A stretch of 64,000 bases of DNA from Succinivibrio sp. Its GTDB lineage: Bacteria > Pseudomonadota > Gammaproteobacteria > Enterobacterales > Succinivibrionaceae. Shown here piece by piece: positions 28,416-39,136 of this stretch. The notes beneath the pieces were generated by a model, which was not told the DNA's origin, ran no database searches, and worked only from the letters and a program-made list of their open reading frames with translations. Every line of letters starts with the position of its first letter. Positions within the stretch are counted from its first letter, which is position 1. Both the position numbers and the translations under genes were made by a program. Location of the stretch: contig JAILLS010000114.1 in assembly GCA_024693025.1 (NCBI GenBank), positions 1 through 64,000 on the forward strand, given 5' to 3'.

Positions 28416-31240
28416 TAGGCATATTTTCTCTGTTCACCGGCTCCGGCCACGTTCTCGACACAGCGTCTGCACAGACCCGGATAGTTAGGATCGCAGTTGA
28501 CGTCGGCCTCATAATGCCAGCAGCGCTCGCATTTAGGCGCACTGGACTTTCTGACCACAAAGCTCATAGGCAGACTTTCTGACTTGATGGCATCGGCCGG
28601 GGCTGCCTCAGTGCTGAGATCGGCACGTGAGGTAATGAGCACAAAGCGCAGCTCGTTTTCAAGCTTGCTTAAATCGGCAAACCACTGCTCATCACAGTAG
28701 ACGGTCAGCTCCGCTTCCAGGGAGCCACCTATGACACCGCTGTTGCGGGCCTGCTCGATAGCTTTGTTGGCCTCATCTCTGAAGAGCAGAATCTTCTGCC
28801 AGTACTCGTCATTAAAGACGGAGTCGGTCTTCAGCTGCTCAAGCTTGTCATACCAGGTAGCGGTAAACACGAATTCCCCGCGCTCGCCCGGCATCGCCTC
28901 CCAGGCTTCCTGAGCGGTAAAGGAGAGGATTGGAGCCATCCAGCGCACCAGGCACTCGGCAATGATGTACAGCGCACTCTGGCAGGAGCGGCGGGCCTTG
29001 CTGTCCTGTTTGGCGGTGTACTGTCTGTCCTTGATGATGTCGAGATAGAAGGAGCCCAGCTCAATGGAGCAGAAGCGCATCAGAGTCTGCACCACCATGT
29101 GGAAATCATAGTCATCATAGTATTTGAGAATTTCAGCCTGAGTCTTGGCAGTCAGGCTTACCGCCCACTTGTCGAGCTCAACGAGCTCTGAGAGCGGCAG
29201 CAGGTCACGCTTAGGGTCAAAGCCGTTCATATTAGCCAGCAGGAAGCGCACGGTATTTCTGACGCGGCGATAGGCATCGGAGGAGCGCTTGAGGATCTCA
29301 TGGGAGACGGTCATGTCGCCCGTGTAATCGTTAGAGGCTACCCACAGACGCAGCACGTCTGCACCCAGATTGTCTATCACCTCCTGCGGTGCGATGACGT
29401 TGCCCAGGGACTTGGACATCTTGCGGCCCTGTCCATCCACGGTGAAGCCATGAGTCAGCACTTCACGGTACGGGGCCTTATCCTTCATGGCAATAGACAG
29501 CATCAGCGAGGACATGAACCAGCCGCGGTGCTGATCGGAGCCCTCCAGATACAGATCGGCGCTCTTGCCATGGAACTCCTCGCGCTGATCCACCACTGAA
29601 TAATGGGTCGAGCCTGAGTCAAACCACACATCCAGAGTGTTCGGATCCTTGTGATAACGGCTGGCCTCCTCAGGACCTACCAGCTCGGCGAGATCTAAAT
29701 CCCACCAGGCCTGAATGCCCTTCTCTTCAACCCGCTTGGCGATCTCCTCAATGAGCTCAGGGGTGCGCGGATGAATCTCACCGGTCTCATTGTTGATGAG
29801 CACCGCACACGGCATACCCCAGGTACGCTGACGCGAAATACACCAGTCAGTACGCTGCTTAACCATGGCCTCAATGCGGTTCTGGCCCCAGGCCGGGATC
29901 CAGCGGACGCCCTTGATCTCCTCAAGAGCGCGGGAGCGCAGACCATTACCATCCATGGAAATAAACCACTGTGCGGTGGCACGGAAAATCACTGGAGTCT
30001 TATGCCGCCAGCAGTGCGGATAGCTGTGGGTGATCTTAAGGCTCTTGACCAGGGCCTGCTTTTCCTTAAGGAGCTTGATGACCTCAGGATTTGCCTTGAG
30101 CACATTCAGACCGGCAAAATAAGGGACATCCTCCTTGAAGCAGCCATAGGCATCGACCGGATTGTAGATCTCAAGCCCATATTTAACTGAAACATTATAG
30201 TCGTCAAGACCATGACCGCCTGCGGTATGGACGCAGCCGGTACCGGCTTCCAGCGTCACGTGAGCGCCCAGAATCACCGGCACATCATAGTCAAGGAAAG
30301 GATGCTTAAAGCGCTTGAGCTCAAGCTGTGTGCCCTCGGTATAGCCCAGGATCTCAACGAGCTCAAGTCCGGTCTCCTTGATGACCTGATCAACAAGGTC
30401 GGCAGCCAGCACCACACGCTCTGCACCAAACTCGCTTCTAACCTGCACCAGGGCATATTTGAACTGCTTGTTCACGCAGATAGCCCGGTTAGCCGGCAGA
30501 GTCCAGGGAGTAGTGGTCCAGATCACGCAGGAGAGAGGACCCTCACCCTGCCTGTCCCCGTCAAAGAGTGCGGCAATCTCCGCCTCATCGACCGCCTTGA
30601 AGCGCACATAAATAGAATCTGAGGTGACATCGGCATATTCAACTTCAGCTTCAGCCAGCGCGGACTGACAGTCCATGCACCAGTAGACCGGCTTTAAGCC
30701 GCGGACAAAGTGTCCGTTGGCGATCACCTTGCCCAGGGCCCTTAAGGTATCGGCCTCGGTCTTGAAATTCATGGTGAGATAAGGATGATCCCAGTCACCC
30801 AGCACGCCTAAACGCTTGAAATCCTTGCGCTGTCCTTCCACCTGAGATTTTGCATACTTGCGGCACTCTTCACGGAAAGCAGCGGCGCTGATCTGTTTGC
30901 CAGGCTTGCCCACGAGGCTTTCTACCTTCACCTCAATCGGCAGACCATGGCAGTCCCAGCCTGGAATATAGGGAGAGTCAAAGCCTGACAGGGTTTTGGC
31001 TTTGACAATGATATCCTTGAGCACCTTGTTGATGGCATGACCGATATGGATATTGCCGTTTGCATAAGGAGGACCATCATGCAGGATAAAGCTGTTGCAC
31101 CCGGCACGGGCATTTCTAATCTGCTTGTACAAGCAACGCTTTTCCCAATCTTCAAGCATTTTAGGTTCGCGCACCGCCAGATTGCCCCTCATCGGGAAGG
31201 CGGTGTTCGGAAGATTCAAGGTGTTTTTATAATCTGCCAT
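28415..31240 (-). CDS. ileS: Isoleucyl-tRNA synthetase
   Basis: [26 protein letters not shown]-terminal Zn-binding CERCWHYE...CRRCVENV. Confidence 0.97.
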   Translation of the reverse strand: MADYKNTLNLPNTAFPMRGNLAVREPKMLEDWEKRCLYKQIRNARAGCNSFILHDGPPYANGNIHIGHAINKVLKDIIVKAKTLSGFDSPYIPGWDCHGLPIEVKVESLVGKPGKQISAAAFREECRKYAKSQVEGQRKDFKRLGVLGDWDHPYLTMNFKTEADTLRALGKVIANGHFVRGLKPVYWCMDCQSALAEAEVEYADVTSDSIYVRFKAVDEAEIAALFDGDRQGEGPLSCVIWTTTPWTLPANRAICVNKQFKYALVQVRSEFGAERVVLAADLVDQVIKETGLELVEILGYTEGTQLELKRFKHPFLDYDVPVILGAHVTLEAGTGCVHTAGGHGLDDYNVSVKYGLEIYNPVDAYGCFKEDVPYFAGLNVLKANPEVIKLLKEKQALVKSLKITHSYPHCWRHKTPVIFRATAQWFISMDGNGLRSRALEEIKGVRWIPAWGQNRIEAMVKQRTDWCISRQRTWGMPCAVLINNETGEIHPRTPELIEEIAKRVEEKGIQAWWDLDLAELVGPEEASRYHKDPNTLDVWFDSGSTHYSVVDQREEFHGKSADLYLEGSDQHRGWFMSSLMLSIAMKDKAPYREVLTHGFTVDGQGRKMSKSLGNVIAPQEVIDNLGADVLRLWVASNDYTGDMTVSHEILKRSSDAYRRVRNTVRFLLANMNGFDPKRDLLPLSELVELDKWAVSLTAKTQAEILKYYDDYDFHMVVQTLMRFCSIELGSFYLDIIKDRQYTAKQDSKARRSCQSALYIIAECLVRWMAPILSFTAQEAWEAMPGERGEFVFTATWYDKLEQLKTDSVFNDEYWQKILLFRDEANKAIEQARNSGVIGGSLEAELTVYCDEQWFADLSKLENELRFVLITSRADLSTEAAPADAIKSESLPMSFVVRKSSAPKCERCWHYEADVNCDPNYPGLCRRCVENVAGAGEQRKYA

Positions 31241-31263
31241 TTTACAATGATCCTATCTATAGA

Positions 31264-32184
31264 TTAGCTAATCAGACGAGCGGCCCGCTCATCCTCAGCA
31301 AGCTGAGCCTTAAGCTGCTCAAGACCTGCAAATTTAAATTCGTCGCGAATTTTCTTAACAAAGGTTACCTCCAGGTTCTGCCCATAGAGATCCCCTGAAA
31401 AATCAAAGAGATTAACCTCAAGCAGACTCTGCTGTGCCAAAGAACCCAGAGTCGGTCTTACTCCGACGTTGGCCACGCCGCGATACAGGCCAGACGGAGT
31501 ATTTACTTTCACCGCATACACGCCATGCAGGGCAAAGTTTTTCCGATGCAGATTGATATTGGCAGTCGGCATATTCAAGGTACGCCCAAGTTCATTGCCA
31601 TGCACCACTCTGCCCGAAATGGTATAGTCTCTGCCTAAGCAGCGCCTGACCTCAGCAAACTGTCCTGCCGAAAGATACCTGCGGATTAAAGTACTGGAAA
31701 CCCGTTCTCCGTCAAGCCTGACATCGTCGATAGCCTCTGCAGTAATATCCAGCTGCGCAGCTAAGCGCTTGAGATCAGCAATATTCGCTCTGCCTCCGCG
31801 TCCAAAATTGAACAGCGAGCCTACGATGATCTTTTTTACCCTAAGCTTCTGATGTAAGAGCTCGGTTACATACTGCTCAGGAGTCAGAGCAGCAAAGCCC
31901 TGATTAAAATGCATCGCAAAAACCTTTGCCATGCCGGCGCTCTGTAAAAAACGCAGTTTATCGCGCAGTGTATAGATGCGGGGAGGCGCTACCTTGGCAA
32001 ACAGCTCCTGAGGCTGCGGCTCAAAAATCATCACCGCCGGGGTCAGCTGATAGAGGCGGGCATATTCTAAAACCCGCTTTATCACAGCCTGATGGCCCAG
32101 GTGAAAGCCGTCAAAATTGCCGATGGCCAGCACCAGGTCATCCTGCATCACCGGAAGTGTATGCAGAGCGTGAAAGAAAAGCAT
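31264..32184 (-). CDS. ribF: Bifunctional riboflavin kinase/FAD synthetase
   Basis: AIGNFDGFHLGHQAVI, GRVVHGNELGRTLNMPTANI, GVYAVKV. Confidence 0.96.
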   Translation of the reverse strand: MLFFHALHTLPVMQDDLVLAIGNFDGFHLGHQAVIKRVLEYARLYQLTPAVMIFEPQPQELFAKVAPPRIYTLRDKLRFLQSAGMAKVFAMHFNQGFAALTPEQYVTELLHQKLRVKKIIVGSLFNFGRGGRANIADLKRLAAQLDITAEAIDDVRLDGERVSSTLIRRYLSAGQFAEVRRCLGRDYTISGRVVHGNELGRTLNMPTANINLHRKNFALHGVYAVKVNTPSGLYRGVANVGVRPTLGSLAQQSLLEVNLFDFSGDLYGQNLEVTFVKKIRDEFKFAGLEQLKAQLAEDERAARLIS

Positions 32185-32508
32185 GTTTGTTCTAATCCAA
32201 AGTATTTTGCAAATATTAAGATGTCGATTATACCTAAAAGCGCAGGCGCTTAAAATAGCCTGAGCAATCTTGCCAAAGAATCCTCACCGCAAGGTCTGCC
32301 ATGCTCAGGGCCCTCTGACGCGCCCAGACTTAGATCCTGCTAAAAATCTTGATTTAGACTTGATTCTGATTTTTTCTGAGGTAAAATAAGCGGACGCCAA
32401 ATTTCATGTTTTCCCTTTTAATTGTTGCGGAATTTTGTTAAGATACGGCGTCTTGTGCCACCTATCGATATGGAAATGTGGCTTTTGTTTAGAATTTAGG
32501 AGCTGAAA

Positions 32509-32772
32509 TTGCCTAACATTAAATCTGCTAAGAAGCGCGTCCTTATCGCTGAAAAGGCACGTCAACACAATGTTGCTGCTCGCTCAAAGATGCGCACCTT
32601 AATGAAAAAAGTTATTAAAGCTGTTCAGGAAGGTAATAAGGATGCTGCCAAAGCTGCCTTCTGTGAATGTGAACCAGTCTTAGATCGTAGCGCCTGTCAG
32701 GGCTTGATCCACAAAAACAAGGCTGCTCGTCATAAGAGCAAACTTGCTGCTATGATTAAAGCATTAGGTTAA
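32509..32772 (+). CDS. rpsT: 30S ribosomal protein S20, TTG start
   Basis: (M)[32 protein letters not shown] start preceded by AGGAGC. Confidence 0.96.
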   Translation: MPNIKSAKKRVLIAEKARQHNVAARSKMRTLMKKVIKAVQEGNKDAAKAAFCECEPVLDRSACQGLIHKNKAARHKSKLAAMIKALG

Positions 32773-32789
32773 TCATTATTCTGAGTAAG

Positions 32790-32819
32790 AAGGACGGGCT
32801 CTGGCCTGTCCTTTTTTTT
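32790..32819 (+). terminator. rpsT intrinsic terminator
   Basis: AGGACGGG-N6-CCTGTCCT followed by a T tract. Confidence 0.75.
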
Positions 32820-32986
32820 GCCGCTTAAAAGTCCGGCTGCAGCACAGAAAATTTCAGGCAAAAAAGTCTTTCGGATTTCTGTTGTCACTAAAGAGAATGT
32901 GAATTTTATCTTGCCTAGCTAATAAAATGGTCGTTTTAGCTTAAGTGCTGGCAATCACTAAGCTGATCGGAATAACCCCAAAAAAA

Positions 32987-33020
32987 AGACCCGGTACAGA
33001 TTTTGACCGGGCTTTTTTTT
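32987..33020. terminator. Orphan bidirectional-type intrinsic terminator
   Basis: A-tract, CCCGGT...ACCGGG, T8; no supported ORF between it and the rpsT terminator. Confidence 0.65.
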
Positions 33021-33169
33021 AACGAAAGGGATTTTATATTCACAGAAGTCAGCATGTATTAAATGCGCCATTCTTTGAGATATGTACCTTAGAGTGCTTA
33101 AACTCAAAAAAGTTCCCCAAAAAATTAAATTTTTTTACAAAAGGCATAACTGTCTGATCAGTCGATAAA

Positions 33170-33185
33170 TGTGATCAGGATCAAA
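33170..33185. promoter_or_regulatory. CRP/FNR-like site
   Basis: TGTGATCAGGATCAAA: 9/10 vs TGTGA-N6-TCACA; overlapping GTGAT-N4-ATCAA: 9/10 vs TTGAT-N4-ATCAA. Confidence 0.5.
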
Positions 33186-33214
33186 TTTTTGCCGATGATA
33201 CGCATAGACCACTT

Positions 33215-33373
33215 GTCTTCTTTAAATTTACAAGTTAGCATAGGCTAACACGAGTTAAGCAAGATACCTTATGCAAGCAAAGGCATTCTACTCGGTTGCA
33301 TGTGTTCTTAAGCCAAAGCAAAAGTTTTGTTTGGGTCTTTGATGCGGATGATTAATTCGTCCGCATTTTTTTT
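33215..33373 (+). ncRNA. Candidate small RNA (5' end uncertain)
   Basis: Intergenic; hairpins GTTAGC-ATAG-GCTAAC (33234-33249), ATGCAA...TTGCAT (33271-33301), terminator ATGCGGA...TCCGCAT-T8 (33342-33373); CRP/FNR-like site upstream. Confidence 0.45.
33342..33373 (+). terminator. Orphan intrinsic terminator
   Basis: ATGCGGA-N11-TCCGCAT followed by T8, with no supported CDS upstream since rpsT. Confidence 0.7.
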
Positions 33374-33597
33374 ACGTAACACCCAATTCTTGTTATGTAT
33401 TTTCCTCTACTTTAGAAACATATCACAGATTTTCTCTGCACTCTGTAGCAGAATAGCAGCATACTAATTTTAAAAGAGTAAGGAATGCTTAAGACCGCAG
33501 GGTCAGCCAGGCTACCAAACTCTCAGCTGATAGTCTAAACTAGTGCTAAAACTCAGCTTATAAACCATGCAGATAGATTAGAAAAGGAGATGCTACT

Positions 33598-35211
33598 ATG
33601 CCGTTCGATATTGGTCAGATCAGCGAATTAGACGCCAATAAAAGCTATTATTTAGGCAAAGATAATCAGATTAAGGAAGCCACCGTTTTTACCAAAATTT
33701 CGCTGTGGCTAGGTATAGGAGGCGCAAGGACCCGCGTCAACAATCTTATCAATGCGGTAAGCCATGCTCTCAACCGTGAAGCCGGGATCAATGCCAACAA
33801 GCAGATTACTGAGATCGAAAATTTTAAACGGGACATAGGCAATTCTGCCATTACCGGTCAGGCTTTACAGATGATTGCCCATAACTTCCGCAGTGCTCAT
33901 GCAAACGAGATCAGCATGCAGCAGAGCAAGATGCAGTCAATCACAGCTTCGGACAAGCGTAATACCGGAGCAAGCGAAGATGATCGTATAGTGAACAGAA
34001 GTCAGTTTGTCGACAAGATGACAATGAATCTCGACAAGAGCTCTCCTCAAGCCGAAATAATCAGGAACGGTTTCAGGGAACTTGCTCAGATCGGCATTCA
34101 GAAAATCAGAAGCTCTCATCCGGGATCTGCTACGCATGAGATTAAAAGTCTGGTCACAAATCTTTCCAGCACCTTAGAGCGCATCGCCAAACTCAATAAT
34201 TTCAAGCCTGAAGATTTCACCAAAGATTACTTCAACATTCTGGCAGAGAAGCTGTATGACCAGGGTAATTTTAAGTTTAATAACGGCATTTCAGATCAGG
34301 AGGTACAAGCACTGCTGCCACCTGATACCCTGCAGGCTCGTGAAGAAATAGCAAATGATCTGCAGGCAGCTGAACTAAAGAAAGCTAATGAACGTTCAGC
34401 CTGCAAACAGCAGATTATGGACAGTTTTGCTGCAAAACTGCCTAATGCTTCTGCTCAGCTCAAAACTGCTGTGGCAAAGCTTACCGATAACTTCTTTAAG
34501 ACCTATGAATCAGATCAGGATCAAAGCTATGTTAAGCTGAGCGCTCATCTGACTCAGTTTTTTGACAAGCTCCCGCAACTCTGCAACTTTGACTTAACAG
34601 AGCTTAGCGCTGACTACCTCGATTACTTAAGCGACAAGTTAACCCGCGATCCGCATACACCGCTCACGGCTGACACCTTTAAGGCGGAGGTGGATGCAAA
34701 CACCTATATGCTCCCGGCAGAATTTAACGTAGCAAGAGTCACAGAGACGCTTAAAGATTTACAGAGCAAGATTACCGATATCTACAATGATGCTTTAAAG
34801 GACCATTTGACTAATCTTGCAGGTAAAGACAAGAACTATATGCCAGGTCTTGATCCTGATAAAATAGAAGCAGATGCGTCTGGCAACAAAAATATCTACA
34901 CAAGGCTTGATCAGTCTTCCTTATCAGCTGACAATCAGAAAAATCTAAACACCTTGGTCAACTTGTGCCTAGATTCAAGTCAGCTTGTGAAAGAGCCTGA
35001 ACTGATTGAGCAGCGCGCCACACAGGTTAAGAATTTATTCGAAGTGCTGATAAATCATGGTTACGTCAATTTCTCGGTGAATAACTTCATGAAGCTTCAG
35101 GAGGTGCTCCTAAAGGATGGCTCCCTGATCAGCTCTGAGGATTTAACTGCCATGATTAACAATCATGAACTTGACCTGCCTGACGGCAAGCCAAACTATA
35201 TGCAGGCCTAA
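33598..35211 (+). CDS. Hypothetical 537-aa, apparently alpha-helical protein with divergent internal repeats
   Basis: Long ORF with RBS (AAAAGGAGATG) and its own terminator; no signal peptide or TM; no family recognised. Confidence 0.8.
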   Translation: MPFDIGQISELDANKSYYLGKDNQIKEATVFTKISLWLGIGGARTRVNNLINAVSHALNREAGINANKQITEIENFKRDIGNSAITGQALQMIAHNFRSAHANEISMQQSKMQSITASDKRNTGASEDDRIVNRSQFVDKMTMNLDKSSPQAEIIRNGFRELAQIGIQKIRSSHPGSATHEIKSLVTNLSSTLERIAKLNNFKPEDFTKDYFNILAEKLYDQGNFKFNNGISDQEVQALLPPDTLQAREEIANDLQAAELKKANERSACKQQIMDSFAAKLPNASAQLKTAVAKLTDNFFKTYESDQDQSYVKLSAHLTQFFDKLPQLCNFDLTELSADYLDYLSDKLTRDPHTPLTADTFKAEVDANTYMLPAEFNVARVTETLKDLQSKITDIYNDALKDHLTNLAGKDKNYMPGLDPDKIEADASGNKNIYTRLDQSSLSADNQKNLNTLVNLCLDSSQLVKEPELIEQRATQVKNLFEVLINHGYVNFSVNNFMKLQEVLLKDGSLISSEDLTAMINNHELDLPDGKPNYMQA

Positions 35212-35240
35212 ACCTGAGAGAAACTATGTAAGTTATCAGC

Positions 35241-35273
35241 AGAATGCAGGCAGCAGGCCTGCATTCTTTTTTT
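35241..35273 (+). terminator. Intrinsic terminator after the 537-aa gene
   Basis: AGAATGCAGG-N7-CCTGCATTCT perfect 10-bp stem followed by T7. Confidence 0.85.
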
Positions 35274-35474
35274 ATAAAAACCTTAACTGAGCTAAAATAA
35301 TATGTGCGGCAAATGCTGATTTTAGCTTGATCTGTGCCGCATTTTCTTATAGAATTCTCAAGCCCCCAAGAATCGGGATATCGGATTCCCACCCGTATAG
35401 CCTGATGCGTTGGAAAAAATTTCTGACGTTTGGTAATAAACAGAGATAAAAATCTGAAATTTAAAGGGTTTCTA

Positions 35475-35903
35475 ATGAAAACATATGTTGCTAAACCATC
35501 TACGATTAAACGTGATTGGTTGTTGATTGACGCTGACGGTCAGACTTTAGGCCGCATTGCTACCGAAATTGCAGTGCGTCTGCGTGGCAAACACAAGCCA
35601 GAATACACTCCATTCATGGATACCGGTGACTATGTCATCGTGATCAATGCTTCCAAGGTGAAAGTTACTGGCAATAAGACCACTGACAAAATGTACTATC
35701 ACCACACTGGTTTCCCAGGTGGTATCAAGAGTGAGTCATTTGACAAGCTGGTAGTACGCAAGCCTGAAGAAATTATTGAAAGAGCCGTGCGCGGTATGCT
35801 CCCTAAGGGACCATTAGGCCGTGCCATGTTCCGTAAACTCAAAGTATATGCTGGTGAGAGCCATAATCATGCTGCTCAGAAGCCACAGGTTATTAAGTTT
35901 TAA
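35475..35903 (+). CDS. rplM: 50S ribosomal protein L13
   Basis: [46 protein letters not shown]; internal ATG chosen over the upstream ORF start by family N-terminus. Confidence 0.97.
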   Translation: MKTYVAKPSTIKRDWLLIDADGQTLGRIATEIAVRLRGKHKPEYTPFMDTGDYVIVINASKVKVTGNKTTDKMYYHHTGFPGGIKSESFDKLVVRKPEEIIERAVRGMLPKGPLGRAMFRKLKVYAGESHNHAAQKPQVIKF

Positions 35904-35916
35904 GGAGCATTAGAAA

Positions 35917-36309
35917 ATGGCTGTAAATCAATATTATGGTACTGGTCGTCGTAAAGACGCTACTGCTCGTGTGTTCATGAAGCAGGGTTCTGGCAAGCTG
36001 ACTATCAACGGCAAGACTCTGGATGAGTATTTTGGTCGTCCAACCTCCCGCATGGTGGTTGAGCAGCCTCTGCAGTTACTGGAAATGACTGACAAGTTTG
36101 ATATCTATGTAACTGTCTCTGGCGGTGGTATCACCGGTCAGGCTGGCGCTATCCGTCATGGCATTACCCGTGCTTTAATTGAGTACGATGAAACTTTCAG
36201 ACCTGCGCTGCGCAAGGCTGGTTTCGTAACCCGTGATGCCCGTGCTGTTGAGCGTAAGAAAGTCGGTCTGCATAAGGCCCGTAAGCGTCCACAGTACTCC
36301 AAGCGTTAA
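35917..36309 (+). CDS. rpsI: 30S ribosomal protein S9
   Basis: [27 protein letters not shown] ... [17 protein letters not shown]. Confidence 0.97.
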   Translation: MAVNQYYGTGRRKDATARVFMKQGSGKLTINGKTLDEYFGRPTSRMVVEQPLQLLEMTDKFDIYVTVSGGGITGQAGAIRHGITRALIEYDETFRPALRKAGFVTRDARAVERKKVGLHKARKRPQYSKR

Positions 36310-36329
36310 TCGCTGCGATTGTCTCTTGG

Positions 36330-36359
36330 CCCCGGCTGGTTTATCCCGCCGGGGTTTTT
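36330..36359 (+). terminator. rplM-rpsI operon terminator
   Basis: CCCCGGC-N11-GCCGGGG followed by T5. Confidence 0.8.
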
Positions 36360-36550
36360 CTTTCCTCTTCTTGAGCATTGCTGCTAAGCTGGCAGCATGC
36401 CTGCTTAGGAATAATCTCATGGTAATGCCCGGTCTAATGCGCTTTTCAGGAAACCAGCAGAGGTGTTTACGCAGCAGAACCTGGCTATCAGAGGTTCGGC
36501 ACAGATTGTTAATTATTCGATTAAACCAGCCTAAACAGCTGTTTTAGTGG

Positions 36551-37957
36551 TTAATCCGCTGAATATTCATCCTGTCCTGTTAAGCTGAATGAAGATTCTC
36601 TTACGCACAAGTTAGATTCTGTGTCAGCCTGAGCTCTCGTCATGATCTCAAGCCTGTAGAGCGTACCCTCTCTCCCTGTGTGCGCTGTTCTCAGAGCACA
36701 CAGGGAGCCTAGGGCTACAGCCACCCCTGCATCAAGCACCAGGCACTGCGCGCAGCGCTCCCAGTAAGGCACCTCAAACTCACCCATCACCTTTTTAAGC
36801 TCCCGGCTGTGAGTACGGCTCACCGGATGCACCCTGAGGCTGCCTTTAGGATAAAACAGCAGAGTCACGCTCGTGCCGCTCAGGGCAAAGCCCAAAGCAG
36901 GATCTGAGGTCTCACTTAGGCGATACAGATAATCCCCATTACTCACCTGCTCCCCAGCTTTGAGGCTTAAAAGGCGCTTAACCGGCGGTCTGAGAGCCCT
37001 GATAACACACAGATAATGCCGATAACGACGCACCTGCAGCTCTTCAAGATGCACAAGTCCTGACTGATCTGCCCCGATCCTGCAGAGATTTAACACCTCC
37101 TGCAGCAGGGCATACTCGGGCGGCAGCCTGATATAGCGGCACAGAAACAGTCTGAGCACACACAGCATCAGGGCCTCATCCTCAAGCGGTAGAGCCTGCA
37201 GATCAAGTCCGCGCTCACATAGGGCCAGACTGAGCTTCTCCTGTGCATAGCGCATGGCTAAATCATGCTCACAGCCGCACAGATAGGCTGAGCGCAGCAC
37301 CGCCTCATCGATGCCGGTAAAGCGCTCACGCAAAAGCGGCAGCACCTTAAGGCGCATGAAATTGCGTTCAAACTTAAGATAGCTGTTGGAGATATCGTAG
37401 ACATAGGGGATGTCCAGCGCCTGCAGCGCCTCCTCAATCTGCGCCTTATGCAGCTGCAGCAGCGGTCTTACGATGCAGCCGCGCTCATCCTCAAGCTTAA
37501 AGCGCATGCCGGACAGGCCATAGGGACCTGAGCCGCGCTTTAACGCCAAAAGAAAATTCTCCACCTGATCATCTGCCTGATGACCAAGCAGCAGCACTCC
37601 ATCCTGCACCTCGCTGATAAGAGCCTTATAGCGCTCCTGACGCGAGACCTCCTCCGGCGAGCGTCCCTGTCCATAGACTATATGCAGCTTAGGGGTTTTA
37701 AGCTCAACTCCAAGCTTTGCACACAGCTTCTGATTATGCGCAAGCCACACCGGATCATCAGCATCAAGCCCATGAATGCAGTGCACCGCCACAACCTCAA
37801 ACAGAGGCTCAAGCTCTTTAAGCTTTAAGGCAACCAGCAGAACTAAGGTGGAATCGGCGCCCCCTGACAGCCCTACCACCAGACGGCAGGGTCTGAGAGC
37901 GCCCTTAAGGCGTAAAGCAAGCTTCAGAACGAGCCTGCCAGCTTCAGCACCGGTCAA
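36551..37957 (-). CDS. tilS: tRNA(Ile)-lysidine synthetase
   Basis: [17 protein letters not shown]-loop, [20 protein letters not shown]; adjacent to accA. Confidence 0.93.
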   Translation of the reverse strand: MTGAEAGRLVLKLALRLKGALRPCRLVVGLSGGADSTLVLLVALKLKELEPLFEVVAVHCIHGLDADDPVWLAHNQKLCAKLGVELKTPKLHIVYGQGRSPEEVSRQERYKALISEVQDGVLLLGHQADDQVENFLLALKRGSGPYGLSGMRFKLEDERGCIVRPLLQLHKAQIEEALQALDIPYVYDISNSYLKFERNFMRLKVLPLLRERFTGIDEAVLRSAYLCGCEHDLAMRYAQEKLSLALCERGLDLQALPLEDEALMLCVLRLFLCRYIRLPPEYALLQEVLNLCRIGADQSGLVHLEELQVRRYRHYLCVIRALRPPVKRLLSLKAGEQVSNGDYLYRLSETSDPALGFALSGTSVTLLFYPKGSLRVHPVSRTHSRELKKVMGEFEVPYWERCAQCLVLDAGVAVALGSLCALRTAHTGREGTLYRLEIMTRAQADTESNLCVRESSFSLTGQDEYSAD

Positions 37958-38907
37958 TATCCGTATCCCATCAGGCGGATATAGCGCTGTTCGATCAGAC
38001 GATCAATAGAAAGGCTGGAAACTTCGCTGAGATCTGCAGTCAGCCGCTCTTTGAGATTGGCAGCCATCGCATCATAATCACGATGGGCACCGCCTAAAGG
38101 CTCCTCCACTACATTATCAATCAGCTTTAACTCTTTAAGCTGCGGAGCGGTAATATGCATGGCTTCGGCAGCCAGAGGTGCCTTGTCAGCGCTCTTCCAC
38201 AGAATGGAGGCGCAGCCCTCAGGAGAGATCACCGAATAGGTAGAATACTGCAGCATATTCACCCTGTCCCCGACGCCAATGGCCAGCGCACCGCCGGAAC
38301 CGCCCTCACCTATCACCGTGCATACCACCGGCACGCGCAGATCTGACATCAGTTTCAGGTTCTCGGCAATGGCACCGGCCTGAGAGCGCTCTTCAGCGCC
38401 GACGCCCGGATAGGCGCCCGGAGTGTCAATAAAGGTGATCACCGGCAGATTAAAGCGCTCGGCAAGCTTCATGAGTCTGGCGGCCTTACGATAGCCTTCA
38501 GGGCGAGGCATCCCGAAATTGCGCAGGGTACGCTCCTTGATATCTCGGCCCTTCTGATGGCCAATCACCACCACCGGCTTGCCATTGAGTCTGGCCAGCC
38601 CGCCGATAATGGCCTTGTCGTCAGCAAAGGCGCGCTCACCGTGGAGCTCATGATAATCCGTAAAAATCCTGTCGATATAATCCTGCGTATAAGGACGCAT
38701 CGGATGACGTGAGAGCTGCGAGATCTGCCAGCAGGAAAGTGAAGAGAAGATCTTCTTGGTCAGCTCATTATTCTTTTTGACCAGCTGATTTAATTCCTTG
38801 GTCATGTCAACTTCCATGTTGACATCCTGGCTTATGCGTTTGAGCTCTTCAATGTGTTCAAGCAGATCAGCAATCGGCTGCTCAAACTCTAAATAGTTCA
38901 TATCCAT
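37954..38907 (-). CDS. accA: Acetyl-CoA carboxylase carboxyltransferase subunit alpha
   Basis: [60 protein letters not shown]. Confidence 0.97.
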   Translation of the reverse strand: MDMNYLEFEQPIADLLEHIEELKRISQDVNMEVDMTKELNQLVKKNNELTKKIFSSLSCWQISQLSRHPMRPYTQDYIDRIFTDYHELHGERAFADDKAIIGGLARLNGKPVVVIGHQKGRDIKERTLRNFGMPRPEGYRKAARLMKLAERFNLPVITFIDTPGAYPGVGAEERSQAGAIAENLKLMSDLRVPVVCTVIGEGGSGGALAIGVGDRVNMLQYSTYSVISPEGCASILWKSADKAPLAAEAMHITAPQLKELKLIDNVVEEPLGGAHRDYDAMAANLKERLTADLSEVSSLSIDRLIEQRYIRLMGYGY

Positions 38908-39136
38908 ACTTATAAGGTCCAGCTCTTAATCAAGTTGTAGCTACCTGTCCGGGCACTGCACAGTTACAGCTGCCCTAATGCTATGTTCATCAGAGTGTTA
39001 GTATAGCAGAAAAAGGCCCAACTCTCTCCCAAAATCGGTGCATTAGTAGGCCAGGCTGCAAAGCAGGGTCTCGCTCAAGTTTATATGATTTATCACTTTA
39101 TTTTTTCGCAAGATAGCCTAAGATGAAGCATAACTT

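Noticed and set aside
33195-33248. 17-codon ORF (MIRIDHLSSLNLQVSIG) in the candidate sRNA region
   Set aside because: No convincing RBS and overlaps the predicted sRNA 5' hairpin; not supported as coding.
36365-36547. Small ORFs between rpsI and tilS (e.g. 36233..36547)
   Set aside because: Overlaps rpsI and its terminator; no family or RBS support.
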